DNA from: an uncultured Emergencia sp.
GTDB taxonomy: Bacteria > Bacillota > Clostridia > Peptostreptococcales > Anaerovoracaceae
Length of the DNA: 18,339 nucleotides
NCBI GenBank assembly: GCA_902476665.1
Contig: CABSEO010000006.1
Coordinates: 1 to 18,339 of the forward strand
Direction: 5' to 3'
In this document: positions 15,391-18,339 of the stretch, one piece after another
Layout of the letters: each line of letters opens with the position of its first letter
Position numbering within the stretch: the first letter of the stretch is position 1
Notes under the pieces: model-generated
What the model was told of the DNA's origin: nothing
Databases searched by the model: none
The model's input: only the letters and a program-made list of their open reading frames with translations
Program-made: the position numbers and the translations under genes

Positions 15391-16518
15391 TTGAAAAAGA
15401 GACGTACCATGATTGTGGCATTACTGGTGGCAATGATGCTTTTGTCCACAATTTCCACATGTTTTGGCGCATCATATTTTTATGGTCAGGTAAAGCCGGG
15501 CAGCGGACCTGATACGGTTCTGTCTGCCCCGAAAGTGACTGCCAAGGCAGTCAGCAGAACATCGATTCGGCTTTCCTGGAAAGCAGTAAAAGGTGCCAGT
15601 GGTTATGTAATTTATCGAAGCAAAGGTGAGGTGCATGCCGGAGCATATAAGAAGATAAAGACTATAACCAGCGACAAGACTACGGCTTATACGGATGAAA
15701 ACTGTACAAAGGACAGTTATTATCGATATGAAGTCTTCGCTTACCGGTATAAAAGCGGAAAAAAGGTTTACAGTCAGACTGCTGCTGCAGAAATGACTGC
15801 AGGTGTGATGAAACCTGATATCGGGGCATCACCTGACTCTCTGGAGTCTGTTCTGGTATATGGACACAGCAGTTTTGCAGATAAACTGATATTTTATCGC
15901 TCTGCTGATCCCGATGGACCGTTTATGGAGATCGGGGAATCTGCGAAGGCTGAATGCAGTATTCTTGATGAAAAGGTCAGTTTTGGGCAGTGCTGGTATT
16001 ACAAGGTGAAAGCCGTAAGAACGATTAATGGCAGGACTTATTCCCGCATCAGTGATGTGGCAAAGGGGGAGGTGTTTAATCCTTATCTGCAGATATCTGT
16101 TCTGGATTTGAATTTCCCTGAAGAAGGGAAGCGAGATACCTTTATCTATAAGCTGACTTCGGAAAAACATAATTTTCCTGCGGTGATTTATAAAAACGGT
16201 AGCAATGAAGGAGAGCCTTTCGACTACAGCTACCACGGTGAAAAGAAAACTGCCTACTCCACCTGGGAAAGCAGCACTCCGGTAGTGCTGACTGCCTACT
16301 CCACAGATGGCATCCGTTATGTGGATATAGAGGATACCTATGTTCTGGAGCCGGGGAAATCTGTTTATCTGAAATTCCAGTCGGCAGACAAGGTAACTTA
16401 CTATAAGGACTGTCGAATCAGTCTGGATATCAGTTACTGGAGTACGGGGAAACGAGTAGATGCGGGCTGTCTGAGGCTTGAGAAGAATATGCCTGGCTCT
16501 TATTCCTATGATTATTAA
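15391..16518 (+). CDS. Secreted protein with two Fn3-like domains and a C-terminal beta-rich module
   Basis: This exported protein of unknown function has 375 residues from TTG 15391. That start gives a classical signal peptide (KKRR, then MIVALLVAMMLLSTISTCFGA) and follows GGGAAAGGA (15371-15380). The frame is open back to GTG 15256, which would add 45 residues including VATLLFIACVFL; that extension is less likely. After the signal a first Fn3-like domain (VTAKAVSRTSIRLSWKAVKG, then GYVIYRS and YYRYEVFAYRY) and a second, weaker one (KLIFYRSADPDGPF, then CWYYKVKAVRTINGRTYS) follow. The last roughly 130 residues form a different module, with VVLTAYSTDGIRYVDIE and LEPGKSVYLKF, that recurs in the next gene. 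No LPXTG or membrane anchor is visible, so it is probably released or non-covalently attached. Confidence 0.75.
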   Translation: MKKRRTMIVALLVAMMLLSTISTCFGASYFYGQVKPGSGPDTVLSAPKVTAKAVSRTSIRLSWKAVKGASGYVIYRSKGEVHAGAYKKIKTITSDKTTAYTDENCTKDSYYRYEVFAYRYKSGKKVYSQTAAAEMTAGVMKPDIGASPDSLESVLVYGHSSFADKLIFYRSADPDGPFMEIGESAKAECSILDEKVSFGQCWYYKVKAVRTINGRTYSRISDVAKGEVFNPYLQISVLDLNFPEEGKRDTFIYKLTSEKHNFPAVIYKNGSNEGEPFDYSYHGEKKTAYSTWESSTPVVLTAYSTDGIRYVDIEDTYVLEPGKSVYLKFQSADKVTYYKDCRISLDISYWSTGKRVDAGCLRLEKNMPGSYSYDY

Positions 16519-16532
16519 AAGGGGGAAGGACA

Positions 16533-17303
16533 ATGTTTAAGAAACGGGGAGCTGTTATGATTCTTTCTGTGCTGCTGGTGGCAGTCCTGCTTCCATGCAG
16601 TGCATTTGGAGCTGTAAAGAGTACGGCAAAGGAAAAAGCACCGTCTGCCCTGAAGGGATTTTCTGCATACAGCTCGGATAAGGATAATATCTATCTGCAC
16701 TGGCAGCTTAGAAGTGAAGGCGATGGAGTGCTGATCTACCGGAGCAGTTCAGCAGATGGTACCTATAGACAGATTGGAAAGGTGAAGCTGTCTGAAGGTG
16801 AGTTCAGGGACAGCAAGGTGGAAGCGGGGAAAACCTATTATTACAAGGCAAGGCCATACAAGCTGTATAAGGGAAAGATGATTAAGGGCAAGTATACTGT
16901 AGTGAAGAAAAAAAGGGCATTCCATGATAATCCGTGTATAAAAGTGGTTGAATACCCTACGACGGGGAAAATGACCTGTGAGCCTGTTTTCAAGGTGACG
17001 ATGGATGAGTATTCTTATGATACAGAACTGGAGCTTGAAGGGGCGGAGATGACCTTCAGCCAGACTGTGAAAAACGGACAGGCTATTGAAAAAAGAACCG
17101 CATTACTGGAAATGATCGGCTTCAGTACAGACGGTGTAACCTGGCAGAAGGAAGGTACAGTTACAGTTTCTGCCGGAGAGACGATTTATATTAAAGCATA
17201 TAATCCGGACGGTCTTGAAATCCTAGAAGATTCTATGAAAGACTGGTATCTCAGATGCAGCTACAACGGGGAAGACGCTGTTCTGGAACTGAATCCGGCA
17301 TAA
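16533..17303 (+). CDS. Secreted protein with one Fn3-like domain and the shared C-terminal module
   Basis: This 256-residue exported protein has unknown function. A signal peptide (MFKKRGAVMILSVLLVAVLL, then PCSAFGA) is followed by a basic linker and one Fn3-like domain (LKGFSAYSSDKDNIYLHWQL, then GVLIYRSSSADGTYRQIGKV and KTYYYKARPYK). The C-terminal roughly 110 residues parallel the module of the upstream neighbour: LLEMIGFSTDGVTWQKEGTV and VSAGETIYIKAY correspond to its AYSTDGIRYVDIE and LEPGKSVYLKF. ATG 16533 follows AGGGGGAAGGA (16519-16529), 14 bases after the previous stop, so the two are an operon and probably diverged duplicates. A hairpin terminator closes the unit. No cell-wall anchor motif is seen. 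Confidence 0.78.
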   Translation: MFKKRGAVMILSVLLVAVLLPCSAFGAVKSTAKEKAPSALKGFSAYSSDKDNIYLHWQLRSEGDGVLIYRSSSADGTYRQIGKVKLSEGEFRDSKVEAGKTYYYKARPYKLYKGKMIKGKYTVVKKKRAFHDNPCIKVVEYPTTGKMTCEPVFKVTMDEYSYDTELELEGAEMTFSQTVKNGQAIEKRTALLEMIGFSTDGVTWQKEGTVTVSAGETIYIKAYNPDGLEILEDSMKDWYLRCSYNGEDAVLELNPA

Positions 17304-17324
17304 AATATCGAGTGAAGAAAGAAG

Positions 17325-17370
17325 AGGCTGCTGCCTTAACGAAAGTAATCGTTAGGGCAACAGCCTTTTT
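17325..17370 (+). terminator. Rho-independent terminator after the Fn3-protein operon
   Basis: A 17-bp stem (17325-17341 with 17350-17366) has one C-A mismatch and one G-T wobble, an 8-base AAAGTAAT loop and trailing T's (17367-17370). Confidence 0.88.
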
Positions 17371-17740
17371 GTCGGGAGAGTTAACCAAAGTCATCTGTTT
17401 TGATAAAAATAAGTATAGAAACCGGTTCCCAAAAGCAGAGTTAAGAGTTCAACTTGACCATATTTTCAACCAAAATGGCCTTAAAATACAAAAAAGTGTA
17501 TAATAAAGATAGGATTCTGGCAAAAAATTTATACTTTAAATCTGAGATTTCTCATCCTCTGGTTAATAAACTTCTGTATTTATACTCATCAGGGCACCGC
17601 TTTCAGATTTTGGTTAATAGGAGAATATATTGCGTCCAATGAATGCTCTGTTAGAGGGCTGAAGCATGGTCTCGGAAAGCAGTCCTTTCAGATTCAATGG
17701 CAAAGCCGGACGATAATTTGAGACCTTCATTTTGGCAAGT
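17371..17740 (+). other. AT-rich intergenic stretch without a convincing gene
   Basis: These 370 bases lie between two terminators. A TATAAT is present at 17499-17504, but no good -35 stands 17 bases before it. The words GGTTAATAAAC and GGTTAATAGGA (about 17561 and 17613) and several TTCAGATT-like words recur. GGTCTC (17668-17673) can pair with GAGACC (17719-17724), enclosing a GAAAG/CTTTC mini-hairpin. A frame without stops runs 17485-17721 but has no start codon. It may hold a small RNA ending at the 17741-17795 hairpin, or decayed sequence. Confidence 0.4.
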
Positions 17741-17795
17741 AAAAAGAGCCATTGCAGAGCAGATGATGACTCATCTGTTCTGCTGGGCTCTTTTT
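17741..17795. terminator. Bidirectional rho-independent terminator
   Basis: An outer 10-bp stem AAAAAGAGCC (17741-17750) with GGCTCTTTTT (17786-17795) is stacked, across a small internal loop, on a 13-bp inner stem (17754-17766 with 17771-17783, one wobble) and a TGAC loop. T's follow on both strands. It ends the minus-strand Fn3 gene, whose stop is 11 bases away, and would also stop plus-strand transcripts. Confidence 0.9.
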
Positions 17796-17805
17796 AGAAT
17801 GCTTA

Positions 17806-18339
17806 TTAAAATAACCGATAAGCCTGTCCGGACCATTTACTGTAATAAACGGTTCCGTCAATTTCGCGGGCTCCGCGTACTTTGTAATAATAACGCACGC
17901 CTTTCTTCAGTTCTTTAGTATTTTTATAGTAGGTGGCAGTGCCGTCTTTGGTGGTGAAGTACGGCTCATTATCATACTCTCCGGATTTAGTGGATCTGAA
18001 GATTTCGAAATAATCCATTTTGTAGCCGGGAGACTTTTCCCAGTTAACCTTTATATAAGTATCTCCCAGCACAGAACTTGCTTTAATGGTTGTGTTCTGC
18101 ACACCGGTGATGATGCTGTTTCCGGAAGCACTGACAGTGCCGTATGAGTAAAGTCTGTAGGCCTGTCCGGACCAATTGGTATAGTAGAGCTTGCCGTCAA
18201 ATTCACGTACACCGCGGACTTTGTAGTAGTAGCGGACGCCGTTTTCCAGATCCTTTGTATTCTTGTAGTAAGTGGCAGTGCCGTCCTTGGTGGTGAAGTA
18301 CGGCTCATCATCATATACGCCGGATGTCGTAGATCTGTA
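17806..18339 (-). CDS. C-terminal part of a tandem-repeat Fn3-like protein (start outside the window)
   Basis: The minus strand is open from the right window edge to a stop at 17808-17806, giving 177 visible residues; the first ATG in view (18102) is internal, so the gene starts outside. Two near-identical units are seen: YRSTTSGVYDDEPYFTTKDG, TATYYKNTKDLENGVRYYYK, VRGVREFDGKLYYTNWSGQA and FRSTKSGEYDNEPYFTTKDG, TATYYKNTKELKKGVRYYYK, VRGAREIDGTVYYSKWSGQA. Each ends in YRL followed by Y or F. The linker between them has GDTYIKVNWEKSPGYKMDYF, the early strands of an Fn3-like domain. The protein ends at once after the last repeat, with no LPXTG, lysine-rich tail or membrane segment. It is probably a large secreted or surface protein; function is unknown. 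The gene converges on the plus-strand Fn3 operon. Confidence 0.8.
   Translation of the reverse strand, partial: YRSTTSGVYDDEPYFTTKDGTATYYKNTKDLENGVRYYYKVRGVREFDGKLYYTNWSGQAYRLYSYGTVSASGNSIITGVQNTTIKASSVLGDTYIKVNWEKSPGYKMDYFEIFRSTKSGEYDNEPYFTTKDGTATYYKNTKELKKGVRYYYKVRGAREIDGTVYYSKWSGQAYRLF
17812..18339 (-). repeat. Tandem 339-bp (113-residue) repeats in the minus-strand Fn3 gene
   Basis: The stretch 17812-18000 recurs at 18151-18339 with an offset of exactly 339 bases (for example GCCTGTCCGG at 17822 and again at 18161). The second copy reaches the window edge, so more units may follow. DNA identity is high, including long identical words such as GTGGCAGTGCCGTC. Confidence 0.88.

Noticed and set aside
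17454..17504. Promoter TTGACC (17454) with TATAAT (17499)
   Set aside because: The boxes are 39 bases apart, more than twice the workable spacing.
17580..17715. c-di-GMP (GEMM-type) riboswitch
   Set aside because: Short words such as AGGGCA and GGCAAAGCC resemble parts of the consensus, but their order, spacing and the tetraloop/receptor are missing, and the stretch precedes no plus-strand gene.
17485..17721. 79-codon open frame in the intergenic stretch
   Set aside because: There is no ATG, GTG or TTG start at a useful position, no ribosome binding site, several ATA codons, and the AT-rich sequence easily gives such frames.
17697..17918. 73-codon plus-strand frame
   Set aside because: It runs through the bidirectional terminator and into the antisense of the Fn3 gene, with no ribosome binding site.

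Overview
The window (18.3 kb, moderate G+C, low-GC Gram-positive signals such as strong GGAGG-type ribosome binding sites, TTG/GTG starts and sigma-A promoters) is a chromosomal segment of an anaerobic member of the Clostridia. The evidence is the gene order yqfC-yqfD-phoH-ybeY-cdd-era-recO-glyS-ppdK, the spore-formation genes yqfC/yqfD, a single-chain GlyRS, pyruvate phosphate dikinase, and secreted fibronectin-type-III-like proteins. I cannot name the genus; Lachnospiraceae or Anaerovoracaceae-type gut anaerobes would fit (inference).

Layout. (1) 1-1963: the 3' part of a LysO-type amino-acid exporter and an M20/PepV-type dipeptidase, co-directional. (2) 2011-2801: a strong promoter, rpsU (S21), a YqeY/GatB-like protein and a rho-independent terminator. 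(3) 2851-12422: a long co-directional run of housekeeping genes: sporulation proteins YqfC and YqfD, PhoH (broken by a frameshift), YbeY, cytidine deaminase, Era, RecO, a UBA/DUF4342 protein with a cysteine-rich tail, glycyl-tRNA synthetase and PpdK, closed by a textbook terminator. (4) 12461-15093: a two-gene operon with its own promoter, encoding a stand-alone E2-like acyltransferase-fold protein that lacks the catalytic histidine and an AMP-forming acyl-CoA synthetase/ligase. (5) 15109-17370: a promoter, an unusual leader with a possible short ORF, and two tandem secreted Fn3-like proteins sharing a C-terminal module, closed by a terminator. (6) 17371-17805: an AT-rich stretch without a convincing gene, ending in a bidirectional terminator. 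(7) 17806-18339, minus strand: the C-terminal end of a repeat-built Fn3-like protein that converges on region 5.

The central block carries ribosome and RNA maturation (S21, YbeY, Era, PhoH), pyrimidine salvage (Cdd), DNA repair (RecO), translation (GlyRS) and central carbon metabolism (PpdK). The right third is accessory: a putative acyl-activating/acyl-transfer pair and a locus of exported beta-sandwich proteins. The items most worth a second look are the 11-residue-periodic, cysteine-faced tail of the DUF4342 protein, the histidine-less E2-like/ligase pair, the phoH frameshift explained by loss of two T's, and the Fn3 protein locus with its odd leader and intergenic region. I found no tRNA, rRNA, CRISPR array, insertion sequence or prophage gene.
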